Assembly: GCA_002205965.3 (NCBI GenBank)
Contig: NADL03000648.1
Coordinates: forward strand, 558,001-622,000
DNA length: 64,000 bases
Reading direction: 5' to 3'
From: Kappaphycus alvarezii
Taxonomy: Eukaryota > Rhodophyta > Florideophyceae > Gigartinales > Solieriaceae
This document shows, piece by piece, positions 43,015 through 55,117 of the stretch. Positions within the stretch are counted from its first letter, which is position 1, and each line of letters starts with the position of its first letter. Position numbers and translations under genes: made by a program. The notes under the pieces were generated by a model. The model did no database searches, was not told the origin of the DNA, and saw only the letters and a list, made by a program, of their open reading frames with translations.

Positions 43015-44568
43015 CAGTAGTGGCATTAAATATACGTCAGATGGAATTTTTAAAAGTGTTTGCTTAACTTTTAAAGGTTGAAGAATGGCGTTTTGTTTGT
43101 GTACATTATTAGCGAAGAAAATTCTATCCCCAAAGAAAGATTTTAGAAAACAGTAGTATTTGTAAAAAATTTTGCATTTTCCACAAACACCCTGGCATTA
43201 AATATAGCAACAGTTGAAGAAGCCGTTTAAGGACAAGCTGAATTTACTTGACTAACTTTTAGTAGTATATATTTCTGCTTTTGGAGTTAATAAAGCTAAC
43301 AAAGCGCTTCTGCATACATTTAACCAGCTTATCGAGCGTTTATGAGGTGACATTTCTCCACACCTCGACGATGCATTCTGTAAGAGAGTTGATATCTTCA
43401 AATTGACGCTGATGAGCATAAAACTGTCGAGCTAGTATACCGCAAAAATTTTCAATCGGATTGAGGTCTGGAGAATTGGCTGGCCAGTCCAAAACGGAAA
43501 TAGAATTTTCCTGGAGCCATTTCTTCGCCGGAATCGAACGATGGAATGGAGCAATATCATGAATAATCTGCCATTGAATAGGAAGACGTTCCGGGAAAGG
43601 AAGCAGATAGTCTTCTAGCGTCTTTACGTAATTAGTCCCGTCCTTTTTACCATGTAAAATAACAAGCGGGGAAGATTGTGTACCTGCAAAGGACACCCAA
43701 AGAATTAAACTTTCCCCACCATTTTACCTTGTAGAAAAACACTCCTTTTTTTCGAGGATCATGCCACTTGTACGCCAAACCATGTGGTACGTCTAAATTG
43801 AACTTTTTTCATCGGAACAGACGATTTGGTTCCACTTAGTGTTATTCCAAGTAACTTTCCCGGTTGCCCAGCTCATGCGAGCTAATTGATGCCTCTCACG
43901 CATTGCGGGAGTGCGGGAAATTCTCTTGTAACGAAGATGAGCTTTCTCTTGAAGCATCAAACGTACGCCCCGAGGCTTTACCGTATTTTGCAAGCCTTTT
44001 ACCAAGCCTGAATACCCCAGATTTCCTTTTGATGCTTCTCGTATTACCCTTCTTTTGATGCTCTCAGTCATCTTCGGCGGCCTACCCGGGCTTTCCTTAA
44101 TTCCATATCGGCCTGGACTATTAATAAAGCGATAGATAACATCCCGTTAGCGGCGTAGATCCCTCGCAATTGCGGAAAAACTTAAACAGTTGGAGTGATT
44201 GGCCAGTATCTGACCTTTTTCAAAATTGCTATGGGCCGGCCTTCGAGTCATCGCAGTTTTTGTTGATGGCCTTATTTTGGAACACGTTCTGCTTCTTCTA
44301 TTCGGGAGGTGTTCATTTTTATGTATGCCGTCACTTGCGAAATTCAGGTGCATTTTCCCGCGCAAGAAAGGTTTCGGTCAAAGTGTTGCTATATTTAATG
44401 CCAGGGTGTTTGTGGGAAAACGCAAATATCTTTATAAATATCACTGATTTCTGGGATAGATGTGTCTTCTCGAGTACTGTACACACACCAAACGCCGTTA
44501 TTCAACCTTTAAAAGTTTAGAAAACACTTTTAAGAATGCCATCTGACGTATATTTTTTGCCACCACTG
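43015..44568 (-). mobile_element. Tc1-like transposon 2
   Basis: TA (43013-43014) precedes cagtagtggcattaaatata and TA (44569-44570) follows its inverted copy cagtggtggcaaaaaatata, giving exact 1,554-base limits. The outer motif recurs as cctggcattaaatatagc at 43191 and, inverted, near 44387, about 177 bases inside either end (IR/DR type). Terminal repeats match along about 95 bases with few differences, so this is younger-looking than its neighbour. It starts only 34 bases after transposon 1 ends. Confidence 0.88.
43340..44251 (-). pseudogene. Tc1-like transposase 2
   Basis: From ATG 44251: MTRRPAHSNFEKGQILA and SFSAIARDLRR form the first helix-turn-helix, followed by an in-frame stop. Next comes the conserved linker GRPPKMTESIKRRVIREA and the second DNA-binding part (GVRLMLQEKAHLRYKRISR). 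Catalytic blocks are IVCSDEKSSI (first Asp), QIIHDIAPFHRS (second Asp) and WPANSPDLNPIENFCGIL (third). Between the first and second blocks the frame changes at least once (43793-43700). Length and motif order are normal; a handful of breaks separate it from an intact copy. Confidence 0.78.
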
Positions 44569-44653
44569 TACAAGAAGTGGCTTAAAGATGAATAAGATTA
44601 ATGCGCTTGAGATTTAAACCCTTAATATTAATAGCATAAAGTTTATTGATCCT

Positions 44654-44938
44654 TGTCGCCCAAGTATAATGTCTCGGGACCACTTGCGCCGCAGTCTGAT
44701 TGGACCAGTTCGCTCGTACAGTATACAGTACAGTACTACTGTACACTTTACGAGAAAGAAACAGACTCGCACCTTGTACAGTGTTAGTGCACTATTGGGC
44801 ACTGTAAGGACGTAGGAACTCCGGAATGGTAGCGTAAGAAGGCGAAAGGGCTGCCGGAATCCGAAGGAAAGGGAGGGTAGGTTCCGCTTTACCACAGAAA
44901 GAAGAATAAGCAGAGTTAAAGCATTTCCTTGTACCGCA
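44654..44938 (+). repeat. Gypsy 5' LTR
   Basis: Starts at tgtcgccc and ends near gtaccgca. A sequence like a tRNA-Met primer-binding site (tggtatagaac, 44943-44953) follows four bases later. It is shorter than the right LTR. Confidence 0.75.
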
Positions 44939-47900
44939 TCCATGGTATAGAACGACGAACATGAACGATTCTACACGTTTTCTTCGACGATTACCCCTCT
45001 TCCGACGGCGCACGCTTCCTTTTCGCGTACGATAATGTAGTCATATGTGGGAAAGAGATGAAGAAAAGGCGCCCAAGCTCTTATGCCACCTCGAGGGCGC
45101 AGCGTTTGAGCGTTTCCGCGAAGCTTTTGCGCGCGATGGCAGGTTGAAAGAGGAGACAAAGGAGGACTATTCGACGGTCAAGTCCAACTTCATCGAGGAG
45201 TTTGGGAAGACTCTGAATTCGTAGGAAGGACGAAACAAGGCTATCAACGCTTGGTTAGACTCGAAGGACTTATCGGGCTCCCTGGTGCAGTTGGACGATA
45301 TATAAAAAAGAGTTGGATTCAATAATACAGCCTCGCTTCGTTTGCCCTGCTTCGGAAAGAGTGGACAGAAAACCAAGACATGGCGCATTATATGATTTTT
45401 GGAGCCCCTAAGGACTACAAGGGTCTCAGAAACGCACTTAAGGACTTTGATAGTGGACAGAAGACATTCTATAGAAAAGAAATTCAAGGATCCTCATCGA
45501 TGCAATGCCGGACAAGATCCTCTAAAGACCAGATGCTCGTGGTTCTCAGATCCTGGAAAACAAGGTGAATAAGCTGGCCGACTAGCTGAAATATCTTTGT
45601 CCGTGAAGAAACAATTCGAGAACGAAGCCACCAATGAAGACGGGTGCAGAGTATTTTTTGCAGTTATTGCAATCAGAAATGTCATGGGGCGAGCTGTATC
45701 CCGCATAATCCTCATAGAGATACTCTTTGCATAAATTGTGGGAGTAGAGGCCATGCAGAGGCAGCATGTTGGTCCAAGGACCATCGTGGTGATGATCAGC
45801 GCCACGGAGTTGCTAGGGCCCTCTCTCAGTCTGGAGAAGAGCTGAAAATGAAGGAGCCGAAGGATGATGACAAGATCACCTTTGTTCAGGAATCTCGCCA
45901 AAATGACCTTATTCCCACCGCGAAGAGAAGTGCGGACGGGGAGGCACCCCCAAAATAGAGGAGAGAGAACTTGACGGATCTTGATGCCATTTTTAACAAG
46001 GCCCCTGCTGACCGTCAGCCGATGATGGAACTCTTCCCAAGGAGGAAGAATAAGAGAGGAAAAATCAATCAAAAGAAGAACTCTGGTGGAGTCCAGGATC
46101 ATGTAAGCAAATATGGCGTGATCGATGAGCTGGCTCCCGCTGCCATGGGGATGAACTTCGGGAAAATATTGCGCGAGGGGGCTAAGGAGGCCAGAAAGGG
46201 TTTAAGGAGACTTTTATCCAAGAGGCTACCGGTAACACATCTATCGATGCTTAATTCTTGTAGAAGTCCATGTTGACCCAAGGTTGTAGCCGTGAAGTTG
46301 TATGGAACGGAAACCAACGCTCTTCCGGACAAGAGAGCAGTTCCTAACCTGATTTTCTGGGACCTCTTCCAAAAGCTCGCTCTCAACCCGACAGAGACCG
46401 ACTGTCAAGTGATGGTAGCAGACGTAACTTTCCCCAAGGCTCTTGGTCGTCCCAGTGAGTGTCTGTGCCTTACGGCTCAATGGTAGTGCACCTAGAGTTC
46501 CTGGTGGTCAAAAATTCCCCGTTTGACGTTATCATTTGAAGTACGCCTCTGGAAGACCTCCAGATGTGCATTGATTATGTACTACAGCATGTCACCTCGT
46601 TCATAGGAGAAGAAGATGTTGTATTACCATTCGTCAGTGAGTCGTCCAGAATCAATGGGGCTCAGATGAACAATGATGAAATTACGTCTACCAAAGGTTC
46701 GGACGATGAGAAAACTCTCCACCCTTTCTTGCCGTCTAGCGAAAGCGATAACGGAACGGATAACCTCAAAGACCTGGTATTAGCAATCATTGACAAGGAA
46801 CCCTACAAGCCTGATCTACTTCGCTCGGCGAAGACCGAAATTGAGAAAGAGGTGGAAGTTAAGGTGGACCGCTCGGCTATATTGGCCTCGAAGCAGGACC
46901 ACCTCGAAAAGAAGAACGAGAAGGAGCGAGCGAAAGCTCTCAAGGATATGGGTGTCATAGCTTGGGAAATTCAAGATCTGGAGCCTTCTCATGTACCAGT
47001 AGTACATTATTTCGAGTTGACAGACGAGAATCCGACACATTCGAAAACCCGCCGAACGCTGCCGAGGCATAACGAATTAGTAAGGAAAGAAGTGAAAGAA
47101 TTATTGGAAGCATGAATATTTACGCCGTCAAGGTCCGCCTGATACTTTACCGTAGTGATAGACACGAAAAAAGACGGAAGGCCCCGGTTATGCGTCAACT
47201 ACGGTCACTTGAACAGGGCGATGAAGCCAGACGGCTGGTCGTTACCGAAAATAGAAGAAAGTTTCGACGAACTCTCTTGCGCATAGTTGTAACCAACATT
47301 GGACCTTTACACAAGATACTGACAGGCTAGGATGTCCGAAACTTGCAGGGAAAAGAAGACATTTGTCTCTCGATATGGAACTTACAAGTTCAAGGTTTTG
47401 CTTTTTGGACTCATGAAAGCTCCAGCGAAGATTCAAAGCATGATGGACGAGATTCTTCGCGGGTTACCGTTTGCTATGGTGTACGTGTACGATGTTTTTA
47501 CATTCTCTAAGATGCTGGTGAAACAAATGGCTTATTGAAAAGAGGTGTTCAGGAGGATCAAAGAAGCGAAGTTGAAGCTGAAGGTAGCCAAGTGCAGCTT
47601 TGCTCAGTCAGAAGTGAAGTTACTCGGACACATCCTAAATTCAAGCGGTATGAAGGTAGATCCCGACAAGATCAAAGATATCATGGAGGTTCCTGTACTG
47701 GAGAATGTGACCGAACCCAGGGGGTTTCTAGGGCTCGCAGGATACTACTGGCGGTTCATAAGGGGGGTTTCCGACAACTCAGCAGTGTTACACGCGTCGA
47801 TGTCTGCTAAGAAGACTTTCGAATGGACTCCGGAGATGCAAGAAGCTTTTGAATACTCGAAGGGGAAACTGACTAGTCCTCTGGTATTAGCGTTTCCGGA

Positions 47901-50344
47901 CTTCAAATATCCTTTCTTAGTGGAAAATGGCGCCTCTTAGGTGATCTTTGGGGTGGTTTTCTCGCAGAAGAAAGGAGGCGGAAAATTACTCCCGATTCAG
48001 TTCGCTTCTCGAGCGATGAAAGACAAAGAGCGCCGCTACTACACAAGAGAAAGAGAAGCACGTACCGTAGTTTTTGCTCTTAAGAATTTCCAATTGTTAC
48101 TTCTGTCAAATAAGCCTTTCGTTGTCTGTAAGGATCACCAAGCCCTTCAAACCGCATTCAAGAAGAAAGATATTCGCGTGCGGTTGGTAAGGTGGATGGA
48201 ATTTATGGCGGAATACGACTTCAAGATCAAGTACAGTCCGGGTTTGGTGAATGGGGCAGCCGATTATCTCTGGCGAAGACGGAGCAAGAAGGCAGAAGGA
48301 AGGAATGATGAGAGCATAACAAATAACAGAGGGATTGGTAGCGACACTGGATTGGGCAGACCCGAAGTTGGACGGTTTGGAACCGCAATTGCTAGATATA
48401 CCATGGTTCTTGGCTGGAGAAAAGGGTTGTAGAATGAGATCCGAAGAAGAGAGTCGCAGCCAGACGGAGTGCGAATAGTTTAATGCTCGGGAACGACACC
48501 CCCTTTCGTCACGAGAAGGACGTACTCCGTTTTTTGTCTCTAATTGATCAACTCCCAGCGAGGCTGGCCACCTTTCACGATTATATTGGCGACTAGGACG
48601 TCAGTTCAAGAAGAAAATTCGTAAGAGACCGATTATGGTGGCCTGGGGTGAATCGTGAAGTCACTGAGTATGTACAAGGTTGTGATGGGTGTCAGCATGC
48701 GAAAAGGTTTCCGACATGTCATCCGAGTCTGAGAACTCCCGTTACTGAACTCTTTGAGACCTTCGCGGTGGAATTTTCTGGACCATACAAGCCTTCGAAG
48801 ACTGGAGAAATTTTGTTCTGATTGCCGTGGAACATGTGACTGGGTGGCCAATAGCTTGGGGAACGACGGACTCTACTGCCGATAAAGTGATGAGGTTCAT
48901 CGTGGAAGAGATAGTATTAACGTTCGAACCGCAAAAGAGGATCATCTCAGATAAAGCGACAGAGTACATGGCGTATTGGTACAAGAGTACATGAAAAGAA
49001 GGGTTTCGAGTGGAAGGAGGTGCTTGCTTGCGTACCGATGTCAAACGGTCGCGCGGAGAGGATGGTTCGAAGCATCAAGCATGAGCTCAAAAGGTCGGTC
49101 GTACGCGGTGGGGGTTACTCGGCAGAAGATCTCCCCAAAGTCCTTTACAATTATCGCAGACGCGACCGAAGCGACGCCCCTTCCCCTCTCCAACTGATCT
49201 ATGGGATTAATCCGAGGATGCTGGCTAGTGATTCTTTAGCATTTCTCAGTGACGCAGCAACCTATCATCGGCTTATCGAGATCTTAGGCGATTTTGAACG
49301 CCGGCTGGTGCGGCGGAGAAATCTAGCGAAAACTGCAAGGCCACGGGAAACGACAGGGAGTTCGAAATTGGAGATAAAGTACTTGTGGCGCACGGTGCGC
49401 CCTTCAATAAGGTGCGCAAGTGGCCAACATTCGACTCATATTTATATGGACCGTGCCTGGTGATTAAGGTTAGCCACCCATGCTACGAGCTTATGTCCTC
49501 CACCGGTCGCATTAAACGCAAGAAAACTCATGCGCGCCGGGTTTCCCGTGTAAGACGAGACCTACTCATTTACTTACGTAAAGAAAAGCAAGAATTTAAA
49601 CAAAAAAAGAGGAGTGGATTCAAGAACTAGAGTAGGTTGAAGAGCAACGACGGAGAATAATTCATCGTAAAAGGCTAAGTAATAAGGAAGCATGGAGAAA
49701 CACCGTAAACGTTGTGATTGAAGCTTGGAATATTAATTGACTAGGGAGCAGCACTGCTGCCTCCTTGGTATTCTCTCATCCTCCGCTCGCGCTTCCGGAC
49801 GGACAAGGAGTTACGAACAGCGCAGCTTCCTGCACTTTCGTGCAGTCGCGAGTACCGCCTTTTTGGACCTCCAGAACGTATATGAATAAAGAATTATGGC
49901 AGACACATGCACGTAGAGCTTGAGAAGAGAGTTCTCAAGCAAAAAAGTCACACGGATCCCATATCTGGCTGGTCTCAGTGTTCATCGTAACTCAGTGATA
50001 AAACACACGAGAACCCTGGATCTTCACGACATTAACCGCAACAGAAAGGGCTAAAGTCTCGTTGAGGCCCGAATGAACACTAAACACCTGATGAAGAATG
50101 AAAGAACGTGGAAGCATGCTTTTAAGCGTCTCTCAAACTTATAAGGCCACTCACGCCGCCTTTGTGGCAATATTATTGCGAAGAGGAAGACAATTCCCGC
50201 TCAAAAAAGCAAGTTGCTTCGTACAAGCCATCACTGAGGGGAGGATTGACAGCGTTGAAAAATGGATAATGGGGGATTGAAGATGTGGGGAGAAGAGCAG
50301 AAGTCGTTTCGAAATGGTTGTTGGTCGATGGAGAATAAGGCACC

Positions 50345-50452
50345 TTCGGGCGTATACCGGCCGTATAGCGGCACCATGGTCGTTCGCCTGGGCAAAAGGT
50401 TGATCGTCGGGCGTATAACGGCCGTTTAGCCGCACCGAGGTCGTTTGGCCGA
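50345..50452. repeat. Short tandem duplication before the gypsy 3' LTR
   Basis: A unit of about 45 bases starting tcgggcgtata is present twice, at about 50346 and 50408, with an intervening tgggcaaaaggttga. The two copies differ at a few places (cggccgtatagcggcacca / cggccgtttagccgcaccg). Confidence 0.75.
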
Positions 50453-50635
50453 CGGAAGTTGAGAAGATGTATGTGGTCTGGTGGCGGGTCGACATGTGGG
50501 GTAGAGAACGTGGTCTAGGAGTGAGTTGGACGGGAAGAGAGTAGATAAAAGAGCCCTTTTTCTATGATAGGGGGGCGGGGCTGGAGTCCGTTATTTCTGG
50601 TGTGGCGCCCGTGGCCCACAATGAGTAGGGGGGCG

Positions 50636-51023
50636 TGTCGCGCGATTTTAGTTTCGCGGGACTACTAGCGTCGCAGTCTGATTGGACCAGTTCGCTCGTG
50701 CAGTATACAGTATTACTGTACACCCTTTTATAGGGGCTGCCGTCCGGGTTTTCTACGTCCTTACAGTTCCCGTAAAGTATACAGTACTACTGTACACTTT
50801 ATGAGTGGGAAACTGGCACGCGGGAACGTGCGGAAAGTGGGCTCGTACAGTGCACCAGTGGTAGTGTTCAATGTACGGGCACTGAACGGGCGTAGAAACC
50901 CCGGACTGGCAGCCCCTATAATAGGGTCAAAGGTCTGCCGGAATCCGAAGGAAGGGGATGTTAAGTTCCGCTTGGCTGCAAAAAGAAGGATAAACAGGAA
51001 ACAAGCATTTCAATCTTGTTGCA
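50636..51023 (+). repeat. Gypsy 3' LTR with internal foldback
   Basis: Pairs with the left LTR over its whole length. Bases 50724-50774 and 50874-50925 within it are inverted copies (ccttttataggggctgccg.. against ..cggactggcagcccctataa), so it folds into a roughly 50-bp stem with tacagtatactgta-type words in the loop. Confidence 0.75.
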
Positions 51024-51799
51024 GACTCGTCACCCTATTTGATCCTAATTTTTTCAGGGTTTTGGATGTAAGGTGTGTTGGTGATCCTTGAAGAGTCGTG
51101 AAAACAATCATATTCTGCTACTAATATGACTTTTTTTGGTAGTTCCTGAGTTAGTCAGGTTCTGTACCCTATAGTTGCTTTTTATTATTTTCTCCAGTAT
51201 TTTAGTTATTTTTTAATTATTGTCGGCTTCGCGGCGTGTGGCTCTGGAACTTTCGGACAGATCCCAGAGTAGCATATAAACAGTGTCGGTCGTTGGTGGC
51301 GAGGGGAATGGGGACACAAGACACAGCACAGAACCCCACCTCCTTCCTGGGGTCACTTTTTCCACCTCTATCTATTCCGCCCCTACCATGGTACTCTTAT
51401 GTAAGACCTCTTCTTACGGAGCGAGTTTCGTAGCTTACGGTGGGACAGTGATGTGATGAAGTCACTATTCTTATTATTCTGCGACAATGTTTTGATAGTC
51501 GGAAATTCCAGTTAGGAGAAGAAATTATCCCTCCTAGTACTTCTCGATATAGCAACATTTAATCTAAAACTTCGGACACGATATCGACAGCCGGGTGCAC
51601 CTGATTATGTAAAGCTCATTGTAAGTGTGGCTGATCCAAATATTTCTCTATTGCTTGTCTTGATTAATTCGCATCACGGCGAGTGCCTGTAAAGTCGGCC
51701 GAGGCACGGAGAGTTCCCAAAAAGTCCTTGTGCCCGAAGGATACTCACCGCACACCCACGTAGATGGTACAAACCTCTCCGTTCTAATATTGTCATTTA

Positions 51800-52200
51800 C
51801 TGCCCTAAAAGACATAGAAAGGAAGAATTAATCGCTGAAATTTGGTTACTTTTCAGTCCTTGGTAGGTATTGCGCATAGGTCGGTTAAACCGCTCACCGA
51901 CGCCAAGGGCGTTGTGAGTCTTGATTCCTGATTTGGGGACATAAATGTTTGATAACCGACCGTCTTTGACAAAAAAAAGTCTTGAAATTTTGATCCTTGT
52001 TCCACAGAAATCTTACTGGGGAGTCCAGTGTACCAAATTGACCAAAGTTAGACAATAGTTTCCGAAACCGGTTTTCTAGAAACGTCGGCTAAGTAACTAA
52101 CGGCACTCAAACGACTATAACTATAGAAAATTTGTAAGACCGGTTCTTTATATATGTCAACGATGCAGTATCATAGTATTATTAATTACCGAACCTTTAC
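51800..52200 (-). mobile_element. Ty1/copia integrase fossil B
   Basis: Reading the minus strand in changing frames, the stretch resembles an integrase core: SYLADVSRKPVSETI, WSIWYTGLPSKISVEQGSKF and GIKTHNALGVGERFNRPMR. The last block is the same signature found in copia fossil A (PGPGERYHEPIRR), so both belong to one lineage. Only part of the integrase can be seen; the element is very old and heavily broken, and its limits are not recognised. Confidence 0.55.
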
Positions 52201-54966
52201 CGCCGACATTGACACGGAAAAGATCAGGTCCGTTTTTTTTCCGTCGGCATACGTCATACGTCGTGGGAATTTCTTGCAATGTCTTGAGTGTTTCACACTT
52301 GAGAAACTCTTGCCTTATTCATTCTAAGCGAGAAAAAATAGTAGTAACAGAAAGAGTTGCGAACTTTCGATATAGTTTCCGGAGTTAGATTCGTGTGAAA
52401 AATTTTAACATGGGGAAACACATATAAACACAAATGTGTCCGTCCGCACAATGTATTTGCAGATTGCATCCATCCACTGTGTACCTCTACCTGAACGACC
52501 GGGATTATTCTATAAAAACTCACTTAACGAGAATCCAGTCAAGATATCAGTTTTCAGGGAATGCACAAACATATCATTTGAACCTAAGAGAGCTGGAACG
52601 TCAGCCGTCACGACTTTAACCCTGATGACACTCGTTGCGGTCCCTGCCGGAGTGTGGAGACGCATTTAAATTTTCCTAAGCTAATCAAATACGTCATCTT
52701 CGAACTTGAATCTCCTGTAAATCATCTGAAGGTGCAGAATCCTGCCTCCCAAAAGGGAGAACATTTTTCTTAATTACTAAGGTTCGATGATTGGAGTATG
52801 CATCACTGCGTCAACGCCAAACTAGGGTCTTAAATTGCCGAGTTTTTCAGGAAATAATCGCAAAGCTAAGTTGATCTCATTAGCATCCTTTTTGGGCTCC
52901 TGCTTCCAAAATCTTTGATTAAGTCTTGAGGTTGCATTACGATTTAAAAGGGTCAAAATGATGGTAATTTGGTCGAGTTTTGAAGAAAAGAGGCTTTTTT
53001 TCGCCTAATTACGTTGAGAGGCAGCTTTGTCTGCTTATAAAGTGCTGCGACTACCTCCTAAGAGCGAATAAGTCGGAACAAAGTAGCAATGATGAGACGA
53101 ACGGAAATATAAATTGCGTTTTGTGCAACGCGGTCGTGTATCTCATGATAAAATAAATGAAAATGTGTTCCGTTGATGCCTAGTGGAGTTGCACAAAAAA
53201 ATTGAAGGCAGTCTTAAGTTGTGATGAACAAAAACAGAGCAGAGTACAAAAATCACAGAAACTGTTATTTGGACTCGACAGAAATTTCAGCCCATTGGCG
53301 CATAAGCAACAAAGGTGTATACAGACAATAAGGTACTGGTACTTTGCCACTGGATGGAGATGACAAGCAGATTGCTGTACGCACGCTGTCGCAGGGTCCG
53401 TACACAAGACACTTGCGCAATCAGTGCTGTAGATGTAGTATCTGCTCCATTTTCTGCCGAAGACCGGGAGAAGTTTCTTTCACTTGCCTACTCGACAGTT
53501 GGATCAATCACCGCAGCATAGCTCCCTACATCGCTGCTTTATCATCCGAACTTGACACTATATAACACTCCACAATGTTGCAGCGAACCTAGTTGCCTTC
53601 TTTGTCTGGCAACGAACGATTATGTCTCAGCGTCATTGCCGACAGAAACCCTTTGAGCGCCGACTTTTATGCACTTCGAAGTGAACCCTTAATAAAAATC
53701 AAGGGTGACATTTTGGTCCCAGTGAACCCTTGAAAATCATCTGCTCTGGATCTAATGGGCCAATAAAGGTGCGGAGATGGTTGATAACGTTGAATTTTCA
53801 ATTTAGCCAATAGCATGGAATGCGTCACTTGGCGTCTCCAAGCCTCCCGTCGTCGTTCGATCCGGATCCGATGCTTCTTTTGTTGTGGTTTGACGGAACT
53901 TTTTTTCTTCCAAGGACTATTCAGATTCGGTTCCTGATGAATGACGTCCACTCGAAGCGCCAAATTCATTCACAAACGGAAGCTTTTCAAAGCTGTAGGA
54001 CAGCTTATATAGCAGCCGGACCCAAGGGGTGCCTTTTCCAAGTTGTTCAAGAACTTAACGCTTCTCGTCCTTGATGGGTTAAAAGCTGGATTAAATGCTC
54101 ATTGGGTTTTCTAGCGTGACAAAAATAAAACATTTCCGTGGAGAACAAGAGGATTCTTATTCAATATCGTTGCAGTGCGTCTCATTCTTTGTGTCCTCTT
54201 ATTGGCGATCTTCGTGAGTAAAGCGGTATTTACTAGATCGTCTCCCATTATTCGGTTATGATACTTTATCATTTGAATTACTGTTGATCTAATTTTTTTC
54301 CACATTTAACTCAACCTGTTCACGAAGCGCGAGAATGAAGCGATGGTAAGTGTAGATCAACGATCCTATCTGACTTATAGCCATTTTGCCCATTTGTGGA
54401 GAAATTTGACTCGGAGCAGCACAGTATTCTTTATTTTCGTTCTGTGTGGTTCTATTATCGAGGCGCGGGGGTTTCGCGCTATTAAGCCTGTGGTGGCTAT
54501 TATCCCAAAAGGCGGATATAATAAAAGATGAAAAGAGGAGGATAGAAAAGGGAATTTTGATTTGGTTCTCCGTAGCGCTCTGGATCGAGAAGGCGACGGT
54601 TAATACGTAATACATACTGATGCAGTGGAAATATTGCAACCACTTCAGTATAATTGGACGAAATCTGCAGGTGTAATACTGCACTCATCATTACCCCAGA
54701 AATATATCTACAGCCATTGCATTACACTGACTTACTAGCAGTAGGTGAAAAATAGAAAGACCACCTACCGAAAAAAACAAAAAAAAATACTGTTGAATAG
54801 GGAATCTCAACTTCACTATATTGCAGCTCTCCACGCATAATACCGTGGACGCTGGGTATTTGGGCCAAATGGCATAACTAACCAGTCGAACTACATTTCA
54901 GTACTAATTCTACCCGTATTTACTCATTATAGGAATATTCTAGTTGCAACCTAGGTGATGTAACTA
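52201..54966. other. AT-rich tract without recognisable genes
   Basis: Frames are short (below 131 codons) and lie on both strands with no recognised motif. Some of the left side could be further debris of copia B. A short duplicated coding-like word (ctgtagatgtagtatctgct, 53431) resembles one near 8574 but is too short to interpret. Confidence 0.35.
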
Positions 54967-55059
54967 CAATTGGCGAGCTTATATTACTTTTTTTATTTCC
55001 TAATTCTATTGCCTTTCTTAGGAAAACTGGAACAATTTTTGGTTAACTTCACGGTTTAA
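54967..55059 (+). pseudogene. cob: 3' end of mitochondrial cob (nuclear mitochondrial insertion)
   Basis: In one frame the stretch reads QLASLYYFFYFLILLPFLG then KLEQFLVNFTV and a TAA. This is the end of cytochrome b: the final transmembrane helix of the family reads roughly 'GQLAS..YF.yFl.l.Pl.g..E'. The match begins abruptly at 54967: the expected IG before QL is replaced by codons including a stop, so only the last 30 codons are certain. The stop lies inside a perfect palindrome and a mitochondrial-type tRNA follows at once, so the piece was copied from mitochondrial DNA and is not a working gene here. Confidence 0.72.
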
Positions 55060-55115
55060 ACCAGCTTCAAGGTATGGTCTATATTATAGACCATACCTTG
55101 AAGCTGGTTTAAACC
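55053..55115. repeat. Perfect 31-bp stem with one-base loop
   Basis: Bases 55053-55083 and 55085-55115 are exact reverse complements around a single T at 55084. It lies between the convergent cob fragment and trnL, where florideophyte mitochondrial DNA is, to my recollection, known to carry a stem-loop linked to transcription start or stop. Confidence 0.95.
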
Positions 55116-55117
55116 AC

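Larger units (their letters stand above)
44654..51023 (+). mobile_element. Ty3/gypsy retrotransposon fossil
   Basis: LTRs at 44654-44938 and 50636-51023 share gcagtctgattggaccagtt, tgccggaatccgaaggaa and agcattt; both start tgtcg and end in tgca or cgca. Between them, on the plus strand, come a capsid-like Gag region (about 45.05-45.6 kb), a zinc knuckle (CINCGSRGHAEAACW, 45.74 kb), a protease/linker region, RT (about 47.3-47.7 kb), RNase H (about 47.8-48.3 kb, QFASRAMKDKERRYY) and integrase with a chromodomain-less tail (48.5-49.6 kb). The order RT-RNase H-integrase is that of gypsy. It is old and broken many times. No target duplication was recognised. Confidence 0.85.

Noticed and set aside
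53431-53460. Shared AVDVVSAP word with 8574 as a repeated gene
   Set aside because: Similarity stops after eight residues; no wider alignment.
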